Shown: piece after piece, positions 8,630 through 17,273 of the stretch
How the letters are laid out: each line of letters opens with the position of its first letter
How positions within the stretch are numbered: the stretch's first letter is position 1
Assembly (NCBI RefSeq): GCF_046271865.1
Contig: NZ_CP176580.1
Coordinates: 3,968,001 to 4,032,000 of the forward strand
Source: Nitrincola salilacus
GTDB taxonomy: Bacteria > Pseudomonadota > Gammaproteobacteria > Pseudomonadales > Balneatricaceae
Length of the DNA stretch: 64,000 bases
Direction: 5' to 3'
Position numbers and translations under genes: made by a program
The notes under the pieces: generated by a model
Database searches by the model: none
The model's input: only the letters and a program-made list of their open reading frames with translations
What the model was told of the DNA's origin: nothing

Positions 8630-9898
8630 TTACATCAGCAGATCAGCTGCGCTCTTGATCGGGTAGTGAGCGGGCATCGGAAGACGCGCCACACCACTAT
8701 CGATGGCAGCCTGGGCTACAGCATAGGAGATCGCGCCCAGCAGGCGAGAGTCCGTAGCTTTAGGAATAATGTATTCGCGGCCGAATTCCAGTGATTGCAG
8801 ACCATATGCATCCAAAACATCCTGCGGCACAGGCTCACGCGTCAGCTCAGCCAACGCCTTGACTGCAGCTTCTTTCATCTCTTCATTGATAGTAGACGCA
8901 CGTACATCGAGCGCTCCACGGAAGATGAAAGGGAAGCCCAGTACGTTGTTTACCTGGTTCGGATAGTCAGAACGACCTGTGGCAATGATCACATCTGAGC
9001 GGGTTGCCTTGGCAACTTCCGGCAGAATTTCGGGATCAGGGTTGGCACAGGCGAAGACAACAGGATTGTCAGCCATCTTCAAAAGCTGTTCACGTGACAG
9101 CAGGTCTGGACCGGACAGACCAACAAACACATCGGCACCCTCGATGGCATCATCCAGAGTACGCTTGTCCGTTTCAGTTGCGAACGCCGCTTTTTCGGCG
9201 GTCAGGTCATCACGACCGGAGTGGATCACACCCTTGCGGTCGATCATGTAGATGTTCTCGACTTTAGCGCCCATATTGATGAGCAGCTTCATACAGGCAC
9301 TTGCAGCAGCACCGGCGCCCAGACAGACAATGGAAGCTTCGTCAAGCTTCTTGCCAGCCAGTTCCAACGCATTGATCATGCCGGCAGCGGTTACGATAGC
9401 CGTACCATGCTGATCATCGTGGAAAACCGGAATGTTGCAGCGTTCAATCAGAACACGTTCGATCTCAAAGCACTCAGGGGCTTTGATATCTTCGAGGTTG
9501 ATACCACCGAAGGTTTCAGCAATACGAGCGACCGTATCGATGAACGCCTGTGGGCTTTCGGCATCAACTTCGATATCGATGGAATCGATACCCGCGAAAC
9601 GTTTGAACAGCAGCGCCTTGCCTTCCATGACAGGTTTGGATGCCAATGGACCCAGATCTCCCAGGCCCAGAATGGCAGAACCATTGGAAATAACGGCAAC
9701 CAGGTTGCCCTTTGCTGTATAGCGGTAAGCAGCATCGGGATCCTTCGCGATTTCACGCACGGGTTCTGCTACGCCGGGCGAGTAAGCCAGCGACAGATCA
9801 CGTGAAGTCTCAGCAGAAGTTGAGATCTCCACACTGATCTTACCAGGGCGAGGGAACTCGTGGTAATCTAGAGCAGCTTGTTTGAAATCTTGAGACAT
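8630..9898 (-). CDS. NAD(P)-dependent malic enzyme, short form
   Basis: Oxidatively decarboxylates malate to pyruvate and CO2. 422 residues from the ATG (MSQDFKQAAL). The frame also allows a TTG 15 bases upstream, but GGAT lies at normal distance from the ATG. Motifs are the N-terminal LAYSPGVAEPV, GDLGPLASKPVMEGKALLFK, the metal-binding HDDQHGTAIV, the Rossmann loop GAGAAASACMKLL, and SDYPNQVNNVLGFP. The C-terminal phosphotransacetylase-like domain of MaeB-type enzymes is absent, so this is the ~420-residue form. With malate synthase G at 34774-36957 it provides an exit from malate during growth on two-carbon compounds. Confidence 0.93.
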   Translation of the reverse strand: MSQDFKQAALDYHEFPRPGKISVEISTSAETSRDLSLAYSPGVAEPVREIAKDPDAAYRYTAKGNLVAVISNGSAILGLGDLGPLASKPVMEGKALLFKRFAGIDSIDIEVDAESPQAFIDTVARIAETFGGINLEDIKAPECFEIERVLIERCNIPVFHDDQHGTAIVTAAGMINALELAGKKLDEASIVCLGAGAAASACMKLLINMGAKVENIYMIDRKGVIHSGRDDLTAEKAAFATETDKRTLDDAIEGADVFVGLSGPDLLSREQLLKMADNPVVFACANPDPEILPEVAKATRSDVIIATGRSDYPNQVNNVLGFPFIFRGALDVRASTINEEMKEAAVKALAELTREPVPQDVLDAYGLQSLEFGREYIIPKATDSRLLGAISYAVAQAAIDSGVARLPMPAHYPIKSAADLLM

Positions 9899-10027
9899 GG
9901 TTGTTATATCCAACTAAGGTTGTAAATGACGAACTAGCATCATATATAAAACCGCTCATGTGGACAACAAGGTTCCCCGCTCCTCCCGATCACAAGACCG
10001 AGCAGGAGGAAGCTTTACGACCACTCA

Positions 10028-10061
10028 CCCCACCGTATGAGCGGTTCCGCATACGATGGGT
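10028..10061 (-). repeat. inverted repeat, possibly a decayed group II intron domain V
   Basis: CGTATG (10034-10039) pairs with CATACG (10050-10055), and an outer CCCA pairs with TGGG. On the minus strand the layout (GCGGAACCGC centre, then a purine-rich tract and CTTCCTCCTGCTC) resembles the 3' end of some bacterial group II introns. The catalytic triad is not clean and no maturase is nearby, so this may be a remnant or an unrelated palindrome. Confidence 0.3.
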
Positions 10062-10132
10062 CATGTTATAAATCAATGACACCCTTACGTCATTGCCAAC
10101 TGAAAACCACCAATCAACAAAGAAAAATCACA

Positions 10133-10378
10133 ATGCTAACAACACTTTACATTATAGGTCTGACTTTATTTGCAGGAGGTTACTTAACCATCGCACTGAA
10201 TGCTTTCAAGCAAAGTATCGCGTGGGGGTTGGCCTGCATCCTGGCCCCACCAATCGGCGGCATTATATTCACATTATTTAACAGAAAAGATAACATCAAA
10301 TCATTGATGATATCTTTCTCGGGACTGCTCGTAATGTTACTTGTCGCGTATTTTTTTTACCACCAACAACCTGGCTAA
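10133..10378 (+). CDS. small two-helix membrane protein, unknown
   Basis: 81 residues: a first hydrophobic helix (about 3-24), a short loop, a possible second segment WGLACILAPPIGGIIFTLF, a basic stretch NRKDNIK and a last helix (about 57-75). Not recognised. The frame continues upstream without a convincing start; the ATG opening MLTTLYIIG is taken, though no good ribosome binding site is seen. Its 3' end overlaps the convergent next gene by 42 bp. AT-rich relative to neighbours. Confidence 0.5.
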   Translation: MLTTLYIIGLTLFAGGYLTIALNAFKQSIAWGLACILAPPIGGIIFTLFNRKDNIKSLMISFSGLLVMLLVAYFFYHQQPG

Positions 10379-10813
10379 CAAAACAACCCAGAATACCAAC
10401 AGAAGGACAGCGCTCCAGTATATATTCAAGTCATCAATAGACACCAATATATCACCATCAGAAAGTATATTATCCACAGGATATGAGGAGTAAGCACCCC
10501 AGATTAAAAAAATACCTACAGAATAGACCACAACGGATAAAAGCGTCATCTTTATAAATAGTAGAACAAACTCTTTAATATTGACTTTAGGCGCCCCATC
10601 AAGCCAAGCGTACAAAACCATTAAAAAACCTGCCAAGCCAAATACAGAGCCATTGATAAGTGTAAACTGCCAATAGCCGTCAACACTAACAAAAACTCCA
10701 TTCTCTATTACAAGACCTGTCACAGAGCCATAAGTTAAGAGCCCAATCATAAAAAAGACCATTGCCATCAAGAAGGCGCAGGCGAAAAACCTTACATTAA
10801 TCACTTCTTTCAT
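10337..10813 (-). CDS. hypothetical four-helix membrane protein
   Basis: 158 residues from MKEVINVRFF, preceded by GAGG at 6-base spacing; two earlier in-frame ATGs (10828, 10825) lack spacing for ribosome binding. Hydrophobic helices lie near residues 8-28, 48-68, 82-105 and 130-150, with an acidic loop DNILSDGDILVSIDD between the last two. No family recognised. It starts 18 bp after the stop of the upstream gene, so the two are probably one operon. The AT-rich composition suggests an acquired patch. Confidence 0.6.
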   Translation of the reverse strand: MKEVINVRFFACAFLMAMVFFMIGLLTYGSVTGLVIENGVFVSVDGYWQFTLINGSVFGLAGFLMVLYAWLDGAPKVNIKEFVLLFIKMTLLSVVVYSVGIFLIWGAYSSYPVDNILSDGDILVSIDDLNIYWSAVLLLVFWVVLLARLLVVKKIRDK

Positions 10814-10830
10814 ATCTGGCCTCATCATCC

Positions 10831-11397
10831 TTAAAACCGGCTACCCACAGCAGATAAGCCACTGATTAACCTTCTACGCTCCGCCAGATTCGTTACCTCA
10901 TGCAAAAGCCCCGTATCTTTATTGTAAATCGCAAAGGCTGTTGGTGGGGGCTGGTTACCAGGCATTATAAAGTGAATATCATTTCTCATTGACAACTGGA
11001 CTTCCGGCACCGGATCTGTTCCAAATATAAACGGGCTCATAGGAACACCAAGGTCATAGCTTTTGGATAATATCCCAGCCACTTTCCCTTCAATATTCAG
11101 ATTAGCAATAGGGCGGCCAGAGTTCCTGACTCCCCTGTAGACATAATAAAGCCCATTTTGTCCAGTTGGATGGGTCGTGATCCTCCGACCACCACTCACA
11201 AAGTTCTTGATATATTGGATTTGACTCGGAATTCCAGACAGCGGTTCTCCGTCAAATTTGAATTCCTCAAAATTACAAAATCCGATTACTTGACGATAAA
11301 CCTGAGTGAGCTCAGATACTCTGAAAATATCCGATGTATGAATGGACTCTACAATAATAAAATCACCGCCACCTGGGCGACAGAACTTGATATCCAT
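10831..11397 (-). CDS. hypothetical protein, 188 residues
   Basis: Soluble, no signal peptide or membrane helix. Opens MDIKFCRPGGGDFIIVE and ends in a basic patch NLAERRRLISGLSAVGSRF. Contains GVRNSGRPIANLNIEGK and FIMPGNQPPPTAFAIYN. The family is not recognised. Pairing with a small multi-helix membrane protein directly downstream (18-bp gap) is typical of several two-gene conflict or envelope modules, but nothing in the sequence fixes a role. A GGAGG lies upstream of the ATG. Confidence 0.55.
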   Translation of the reverse strand: MDIKFCRPGGGDFIIVESIHTSDIFRVSELTQVYRQVIGFCNFEEFKFDGEPLSGIPSQIQYIKNFVSGGRRITTHPTGQNGLYYVYRGVRNSGRPIANLNIEGKVAGILSKSYDLGVPMSPFIFGTDPVPEVQLSMRNDIHFIMPGNQPPPTAFAIYNKDTGLLHEVTNLAERRRLISGLSAVGSRF

Positions 11398-11676
11398 AAG
11401 ATGGACCTCCCTTCCATACTTTTAAGTTTATCTCGACAATACAAACAGACCTATAATGTCGAGAGTCAGTACTTAAAATGGTAAAAGCTACAGAAGGGAC
11501 GCAGTGAAATACTATCACATTCAAATAACGGTCCTTGTTGTACAGCGTTGTACAGCGCTTTTTTCCATATAAGCGGCTGAAATGCTGACAAAGATTGCTT
11601 TGCAAGTCAAGTACTTGTCATGTCGATTCAACTATGGGTATCTTGCGCGGGTATAGCCGTCAGCGGATCTTCAGGC
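11398..11676. other. intergenic stretch without a supported gene
   Basis: AT-rich spacer between the unknown gene pair and the rpmE terminator. It should contain the promoter of the leftward pair. No coding, repeat or RNA signal was convincing. Confidence 0.5.
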
Positions 11677-11707
11677 AAAAAAAAGCATCCCTCGGGATGC
11701 TTTTTTC
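11677..11707 (-). terminator. rho-independent terminator of rpmE
   Basis: A-run, stem AAGCATCC / GGATGCTT with loop CTC, then T-run; U-tract on the minus-strand transcript, 20 bp past the rpmE stop. Confidence 0.88.
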
Positions 11708-11726
11708 GTAGACACGTTTTGCTCGA

Positions 11727-11942
11727 TTACTTCTTGAGCGAACGCGTGGTGAAGCGCTTGTTGAAGCGATCAACACGACCACCAGTGGTAGCGTCTTTCT
11801 GCTTACCAGTGTAGAAGGGGTGGCACTGGCTGCAAACGTCGATCAGCATATCGCCTTTCATGGTTGAACGGGTGTTGACCACGTTACCGCATGAGCAAGT
11901 GATTTTTACTTCGTTGTATTCCGGATGGATTCCAGCTTTCAT
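11727..11942 (-). CDS. rpmE: 50S ribosomal protein L31, zinc-binding type
   Basis: 71 residues from MKAGIHPEYNEV. Zinc ligands are present as CSCG (16-18) and CSQC (37-40), so this is the C+ form rather than the zinc-free YkgM type. The C-terminal KDATTGGRVDRFNKRF is nearly invariant in the family. The frame extends ten codons upstream, but the conserved N-terminus and ribosome spacing fix this ATG. Divergent from priA, as in many gammaproteobacteria. Confidence 0.97.
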   Translation of the reverse strand: MKAGIHPEYNEVKITCSCGNVVNTRSTMKGDMLIDVCSQCHPFYTGKQKDATTGGRVDRFNKRFTTRSLKK

Positions 11943-12210
11943 ATCAAACCTCAGTAGTTGTTGTGCCGCCACTCAATCCGCCTGGACTTACCCTATGCCA
12001 AGCTGAAAACTAACGCTGGCAACTACAGGTCAGGGAAGGTCAAGCACCGCACTCGTAACGGATGGTCAGACTGACCCTTCCGGCTTAATTCCAAGGCCGA
12101 AGATTATACGGATCACAACCCTTCGCCGCAAGTCATAAATCACGGTTTTATCGCACCTCGAATCGTTCTAGACTGTAGCCACTCCAATCCTTCGGAAACA
12201 GTAACTGACC

Positions 12211-14412
12211 GTGATCCTGCGCATTGCTCTGCCCACCCCTCTTCATCGCCTCTTTGACTATCTGCCGCCTGCAGAAAAGATGCTGACGCCCCCGCTGCCG
12301 GGATGCCGCATAAGAGTACCCTTTGGTAACCGTGAGATGATCGGCCTGCTGATCGAAACGGCCACCGAATCCGATGTACCAGCGGGTAAGCTGAAGCCTG
12401 CGCTGGAAGTGATTGACCAGGCGCCAGTGCTGGATGAATTATTATTCGGCCTCGTGCGCTGGGCGGCCGGTTATTACTTTTATCCCGAAGGCGATGCCCT
12501 GATGCAGGCCCTGCCGACACTCCTTCGTAAAGGTCAGCCGGCACAGTTCGCCCACGCGCTCCTGTGGCGAGCCACGCCAAGCGCCAGCCTTGATAGCCTG
12601 TCCAGCAGTGCACATCGGCAGCGCGAGCTACTGGAAATACTGCTGCGCAACCCGGCAGGCATCAGCCCTGACGCGCTGCGTGCCGAAGATGCGCCCACAC
12701 AGTTACTGAAAACACTGGCAGAAAAAGGGCTGGCTGAGTCCTTCGAACACCACCCCAAATTACCTCACAGTGAGCGTCGCGAATCATTGCTGCGTGAGCC
12801 TCACCTACCGCTGAACCCTGAACAGCAACTGGCGTTTGACAGCATCCGCCAGGCACAAGGGTTCGAGGTGTTCCTGCTGGATGGGGTTACAGGCTCAGGC
12901 AAAACCGAAGTCTACCTGCAAGCCATAGAACAGGTACTGGCAAAAGGCCAACAGGCACTGGTGTTGGTGCCTGAAATCGGTCTGACCCCGCAAACAGTGG
13001 CGCGCTTCAAGTCTCGCTTCAATGTACCGGTACTGACCCTGCACTCAGGCCTGACAGAGCGCCAGCGCCTGGACGCCTGGCTGCTGGCACGTGATGGCAG
13101 CGCCGGCATCATGATCGGCACCCGTTCGGCGATTTTCACCCCCATGTGCAAGCCGGGCCTGATCATTATTGATGAAGAACACGACACCTCGCTGAAGCAG
13201 CAGGATGGATTTCGCTATTCGGCTCGGGATCTGGCCGCCATCCGCTGCCAGCGGGAGAAGATCCCGCTGATTCTGGGCAGCGCCACACCGGCCCTCGAAT
13301 CCCTGCACAATGCACTCACGGGCCGATACCACCACCTGCAACTGACCAACCGTGCCGGTGAGGCGCAGCAGCCCAGCTTCGAGCTGCTCGACATTCGCGC
13401 TCAGGAGCTGCAGTCGGGCCTGTCAGAAACCCTGATACAGCGCATCCATGAACACCTGCAGCAGCAAAAACAGGTACTGCTGTTCTTGAACAGGCGTGGA
13501 TTTTCCCCCTCGCTGATCTGCCATCAATGCGGCACGGTGATCGACTGTACCCGTTGCGATGCCCGCATGACACTGCATCGCTACCCGCCGCATATGCACT
13601 GCCATCACTGCGACCGCCAGACACCGATTCCGCGCCGCTGTGGCACCTGTGGCAGTGAAGATCTGCGCCCCAACGGTTCAGGTACGGAGCGCATAGAAGA
13701 AGTGCTGAACAAGCTCTTCCCCAAAACGCAGGTACTGCGTATCGACCGCGACAGCATGCAGCGCAAGAATGCACTGGAAAACGTGATGCGCGAGATCCAC
13801 AAGGGCGAGCCCTGCATCCTCGTCGGCACGCAGATGCTGGCCAAGGGGCATCACTTCCCGAAAGTGACACTGGTGGCGATACTGGATGCCGACAGCGGGC
13901 TGTTCAGCGCCGATTTTCGTGGCATGGAGAAAACCTCGCAGTTGATCCTGCAGGTAGCCGGACGCGCTGGGCGTGCAGAGTCACCCGGGCAGGTGATTTT
14001 GCAGACCCACCATGCTGACCACCCGATGCTGCACGCATTGATTGCTCAAGGCTACGGTGCTTTTGCAGCGGGTGAACTGCGCTTGCGTGAAGGTGCTGCG
14101 CTGCCGCCCTTCAGCTACCATGCCCTGATCAGAGCAGAAGCCACACATCAAGGGCTGGCAGAGCAGTTCCTGCGCGATATCCGTCAGATGAGCGAACAGG
14201 GGGCGCTGCCTGCCGGCACGCACAGCTCAGGCCCCTTCCCCGCGCCACTGGAGAAGAAGGGCGGACTGTTCCGCGCGCAGCTGTTACTGCAAGGGCAACA
14301 ACGCAAACCCCTGCATCAGTTGCTGTCGCGCACGCTTCTGGCGCTCGAACAGCATCGCGACACACGCAAAGTGCGCTGGGCACTGGATATCGATCCAAGC
14401 GACGGCTATTAA
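12211..14412 (+). CDS. priA: primosomal protein N' (PriA helicase)
   Basis: Superfamily 2 3'-5' DNA helicase that restarts collapsed replication forks. 733 residues, normal length, starting GTG (MILRIALPTPLHRLFDY). A 3' DNA-binding domain occupies about 1-105. Walker A is GVTGSGKT (225-232), the Walker B box is IIIDEEHD (DEEH 321-324), and GSATPALES is motif III. Paired zinc clusters CHQCG...CTRC and CHHC...CGTC follow near residues 430-490, then QVAGRAGRAESPGQV (motif VI). Divergent from rpmE. Confidence 0.97.
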   Translation: MILRIALPTPLHRLFDYLPPAEKMLTPPLPGCRIRVPFGNREMIGLLIETATESDVPAGKLKPALEVIDQAPVLDELLFGLVRWAAGYYFYPEGDALMQALPTLLRKGQPAQFAHALLWRATPSASLDSLSSSAHRQRELLEILLRNPAGISPDALRAEDAPTQLLKTLAEKGLAESFEHHPKLPHSERRESLLREPHLPLNPEQQLAFDSIRQAQGFEVFLLDGVTGSGKTEVYLQAIEQVLAKGQQALVLVPEIGLTPQTVARFKSRFNVPVLTLHSGLTERQRLDAWLLARDGSAGIMIGTRSAIFTPMCKPGLIIIDEEHDTSLKQQDGFRYSARDLAAIRCQREKIPLILGSATPALESLHNALTGRYHHLQLTNRAGEAQQPSFELLDIRAQELQSGLSETLIQRIHEHLQQQKQVLLFLNRRGFSPSLICHQCGTVIDCTRCDARMTLHRYPPHMHCHHCDRQTPIPRRCGTCGSEDLRPNGSGTERIEEVLNKLFPKTQVLRIDRDSMQRKNALENVMREIHKGEPCILVGTQMLAKGHHFPKVTLVAILDADSGLFSADFRGMEKTSQLILQVAGRAGRAESPGQVILQTHHADHPMLHALIAQGYGAFAAGELRLREGAALPPFSYHALIRAEATHQGLAEQFLRDIRQMSEQGALPAGTHSSGPFPAPLEKKGGLFRAQLLLQGQQRKPLHQLLSRTLLALEQHRDTRKVRWALDIDPSDGY

Positions 14413-14568
14413 AGAGCCATTATCATCAGCACTGGCCAATCAGGCATTTTCCAATGAAAAGTTATTCAATCAGATTGGCTTTCAGTACCCCAGCCGAATT
14501 ATAATTGCCGGCTGGCCCTTTACACTGGGTATGGCCCTTTACTCCCGAACTGACTACAGGGCCTTTAA

Positions 14569-14664
14569 TACAGAACTTCTTACAGAACTTCTTACAGAAC
14601 TTCTTACAGAACCACTTACAGGACCTTCAACAGGCCCCTCTACAGGACCATCTACAGGAAAACG
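14569..14664 (+). repeat. eight 12-bp tandem repeats abutting the argS start codon
   Basis: Exact 12-bp phase from 14569 to 14664: three copies of TACAGAACTTCT, then diverging copies (TACAGAACCACT, TACAGGACCTTC, AACAGGCCCCTC, TACAGGACCATC, TACAGGAAAACG). The ninth phase would begin with the argS ATG. The AGGA of the last unit is at the proper distance to be the argS ribosome binding site. A related TACAGGGCC lies just upstream at 14555. Confidence 0.92.
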
Positions 14665-16422
14665 ATGAAAGCACATATTGCAGAACTGATTGACACTGCG
14701 CTGACAGCACTGATTGCAGACGGCACACTCGCTGCCGACACACAGCCCAATATTCTGGTCGAGAACACACGCGACAAAGCACATGGTGATTTTGCCACCA
14801 ATGTCGCGCTGACTCTGGCCAAGGCTGCCCGATGCAATCCACGTGAGCTGGCGCAGAAGATCTGCAATGCCCTGCCAGCCTCCGACAAGGTGACTAAAAC
14901 CGAGATCGCTGGCCCCGGCTTCATCAACTTTTTCATCACTCAGGCCTCTGCCTATGCCGTGGTCGAGACCATTCTCGAGCAGGGTAAAGCGTTCGGCCGC
15001 GCCCAGCCCAACAGTGGCCCGCGTGTACAGGTCGAGTTCGTTTCAGCCAACCCGACCGGACCGCTGCATGTTGGCCATGGTCGTGGTGCGGCCTATGGCG
15101 CCACCGCAGCCGACCTGCTCGAAGCCGCTGGCCTGCAGGTAGAGCGCGAATACTATGTCAACGATGCTGGCAGGCAGATGAGCATTCTGGCGGTCAGTGT
15201 GTGGCTGCGCTACCTGGAACAGTTGGGCCAGTCATTCAGCTTCCCGAGCAACGGCTATCAGGGCGACTATATCAATGAGATCGCCCAGTGGCTGGTGCGC
15301 GATCATGGCGAAGCGTTCAATCGTCCGGCGGCCGAAGTGTTTGCAGATATCACCCCGGACGAACCTCAGGGCGGCGACAAAGAGCTGCATATCGACGCAC
15401 TGATTGAACGCGCTCAGGCGATGCTCGGGGACGATTACGAAACCGTATTCAATGCAGGCCTCAACTCCATCCTCGGAGATATCCGCGAAGATCTCGGCGA
15501 ATTCGGCATCAACTATCAGGAGTGGTTCTCCGAGCGCTCGCTGACCCGCGACGGCGATGTCGACCGTGCACTGGAAAAACTCCAGTCACGCGGCTACCTC
15601 TTTGAAAAAGAGGGCAACCTCTGGTTCCGTTCCACCGATTTCGGTGACGACAAAGACCGCGTGGTCAAGCGCGCCAATGGCCAGACCACCTACTTCGCCT
15701 CCGATATCGCCTACCACATGAACAAGTTCGAGCGTGGCTTCGACCAGGTAGTGAACATCTGGGGTGCGGATCATCACGGCTACATCACTCGCGTCAAGGC
15801 TGCAATTCAGGCACTGGGCTACGATCCTGAGCGCCTGATCGTCAAACTGGTACAGTTTGCCATCCTCTACCGGGGCAGCGAGCGCGTTCAGATGTCCACC
15901 CGCTCCGGCTCCTTCGTGACACTGCGCGAACTGCGTGACGAAGTCGGAAAAGACGCCTGCCGCTTCTTCTATGTGACCCGCAAGGCGGATCAGCACATGG
16001 ATTTCGATCTGGATCTGGCGAAAACCGAGTCCAAGGACAACCCCGTGTTCTACATCCAGTATGCCCATGCCCGCGTCTGTTCGGTGCTGCGCAAGCTGGA
16101 AGAGGATGGGCTGGCGTGGGATCAGGCACAGGGCCTGGCAGCCATGCAGCGCCTGGACAGCGACGTCGAGAAAGATCTGATCACACAGATGGGCAAATAC
16201 CCGGAAACACTGCACAATGCCGCTCTGAACTACGAGCCGCATACTCTGGCCAACTATCTGAAAGACCTGGCAGGCGATTTCCACGCTTACTACAATGCCA
16301 ACAAGATGTTGATTGATGATGCCGAGCTGCGTAATGCACGTCTGACACTGAGCGTCGCGGTACGTCAGATTCTGGCCAATGGCCTCACCCTGCTGGGCGT
16401 TTCGGCACCGGAACAGATGTAA
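14665..16422 (+). CDS. argS: arginyl-tRNA synthetase
   Basis: Class I synthetase charging tRNA-Arg; 585 residues. An N-terminal Arg-tRNA-synthetase domain with AHGDFATNVA (39-48) is followed by the HIGH-type motif HVGHGRGA (135-142), YYVNDAGRQM and the KMSKS-equivalent region VQMSTRSGSFVTL. A helical anticodon-binding domain ends LLGVSAPEQM. The leader is made of 12-bp repeats whose last copy supplies the ribosome binding site. Followed after 6 bp by the ftsN-like gene. Confidence 0.97.
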   Translation: MKAHIAELIDTALTALIADGTLAADTQPNILVENTRDKAHGDFATNVALTLAKAARCNPRELAQKICNALPASDKVTKTEIAGPGFINFFITQASAYAVVETILEQGKAFGRAQPNSGPRVQVEFVSANPTGPLHVGHGRGAAYGATAADLLEAAGLQVEREYYVNDAGRQMSILAVSVWLRYLEQLGQSFSFPSNGYQGDYINEIAQWLVRDHGEAFNRPAAEVFADITPDEPQGGDKELHIDALIERAQAMLGDDYETVFNAGLNSILGDIREDLGEFGINYQEWFSERSLTRDGDVDRALEKLQSRGYLFEKEGNLWFRSTDFGDDKDRVVKRANGQTTYFASDIAYHMNKFERGFDQVVNIWGADHHGYITRVKAAIQALGYDPERLIVKLVQFAILYRGSERVQMSTRSGSFVTLRELRDEVGKDACRFFYVTRKADQHMDFDLDLAKTESKDNPVFYIQYAHARVCSVLRKLEEDGLAWDQAQGLAAMQRLDSDVEKDLITQMGKYPETLHNAALNYEPHTLANYLKDLAGDFHAYYNANKMLIDDAELRNARLTLSVAVRQILANGLTLLGVSAPEQM

Positions 16423-16428
16423 ATACTT

Positions 16429-17133
16429 ATGGCCAGACAAGATTTTGCCCAGAAACGCCGCAGCTCGCACTCTGCGAGCCGCCAGCCCAGAAAGCACCCG
16501 GCACCAGCCCCCAAAAAGCCAAAAGCACCTTGGGGATTGGGGCTGGTAACACTGCTGGCTGTTATTGGACTGGGCTATCTGCTGGTTTCACTGGTGGATC
16601 TGCAGAGTGGTTCAGATAGTGGCTCAAGCAGCGGCTCAAGCACGACAAGAGCTCCCGCTGCGCCAGCCAGCGCTCCGACAACACCTGCGCCAGTACCGGC
16701 GACCATCCCTGAACCTGTCATGGCCCAGCCAGCCACACCGCTGGAGCCGGCCATTGAGGTGCAACCAGAGGCCGAACCTGACCCAGAAACGGTCACCCGG
16801 GAAAATCGTTTTGATTTCTACGACATTCTGCCCAAAAGCGAAGTACAGGCGCCAGAGGTGGACGTTTATCGCTCTACCCCACGTGATGCCGAGCCCGAAT
16901 ATCGCTATCTACTGCAAGCAGGCTCATTCCGTGATTCGGCAGATGCCGAGCGGATGCGCGCGCAATTGATCCTGAATGGCTTCCCGAATGTTCACACCAG
17001 CCAGGTCAGTGGCGAAAACGGCGTCTGGTATCGTGTCAGAACAGGCCCCTTTAATGACCGCCCCAGCATGAACAGCGCGCAGGACCAACTGGTTCGACTG
17101 CGCATCTCCCCGATGGTCATTCAACTCGACTGA
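16429..17133 (+). CDS. ftsN: SPOR-domain cell division protein, FtsN-like
   Basis: 234 residues. A basic cytoplasmic tail (1-34) precedes one membrane helix (about 36-56), a low-complexity Ser/Pro/Ala periplasmic linker (57-120) and a C-terminal SPOR domain from about 155 (YRYLLQAGSFRDSADAERM ... WYRVRTGPF). FtsN binds denuded septal glycan and triggers FtsI/FtsW activity. The argS-ftsN-hslVU order is the classical gammaproteobacterial arrangement, which supports the name over other SPOR proteins. Confidence 0.87.
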   Translation: MARQDFAQKRRSSHSASRQPRKHPAPAPKKPKAPWGLGLVTLLAVIGLGYLLVSLVDLQSGSDSGSSSGSSTTRAPAAPASAPTTPAPVPATIPEPVMAQPATPLEPAIEVQPEAEPDPETVTRENRFDFYDILPKSEVQAPEVDVYRSTPRDAEPEYRYLLQAGSFRDSADAERMRAQLILNGFPNVHTSQVSGENGVWYRVRTGPFNDRPSMNSAQDQLVRLRISPMVIQLD

Positions 17134-17160
17134 CCTCTATTGGCCTCTACCGACCTCTAT
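17131..17160 (+). repeat. three 10-bp tandem units starting at the ftsN stop codon
   Basis: TGACCTCTAT, TGGCCTCTAC, CGACCTCTAT; the first TGA is the stop codon itself. Confidence 0.8.
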
Positions 17161-17171
17161 TGACAAGAGTC

Positions 17172-17200
17172 GGCAGCAGAAATATTCCGCTTCTGCTGCC
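17172..17200 (+). terminator. strong hairpin after ftsN
   Basis: Ten-bp perfect stem GGCAGCAGAA / TTCTGCTGCC with a 9-base loop. No U-run follows, so termination may be partial or the hairpin may act in 3'-end processing. Confidence 0.5.
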
Positions 17201-17208
17201 CCTCTAAC

Positions 17209-17236
17209 CTTGAAAACCACGCGTCTGCATCCATAT
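17209..17236 (+). promoter_or_regulatory. heat-shock (sigma-32) promoter candidate for hslVU
   Basis: CTTGAAA at 17209-17215, 15 bases, then CCATAT at 17231-17236, about 40 bp before the hslV ATG. This fits the sigma-32 consensus (CTTGAAA, 11-16 bases, CCCCATnT) moderately well. hslVU is a known heat-shock operon. Confidence 0.55.
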
Positions 17237-17273
17237 CTGCAATCATTACTCACGCGTAACAGGGTTTCTTAAT

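Noticed and set aside
14569..14664. CRISPR-like array
   Set aside because: Units are contiguous 12-mers without spacers and there are no cas genes.
14505..14693. Open frame through the argS leader encoding Gln-Asn-Phe-Leu repeats
   Set aside because: It is a by-product of the 12-bp repeats being a multiple of three, overlaps the argS start and has no ribosome binding site.
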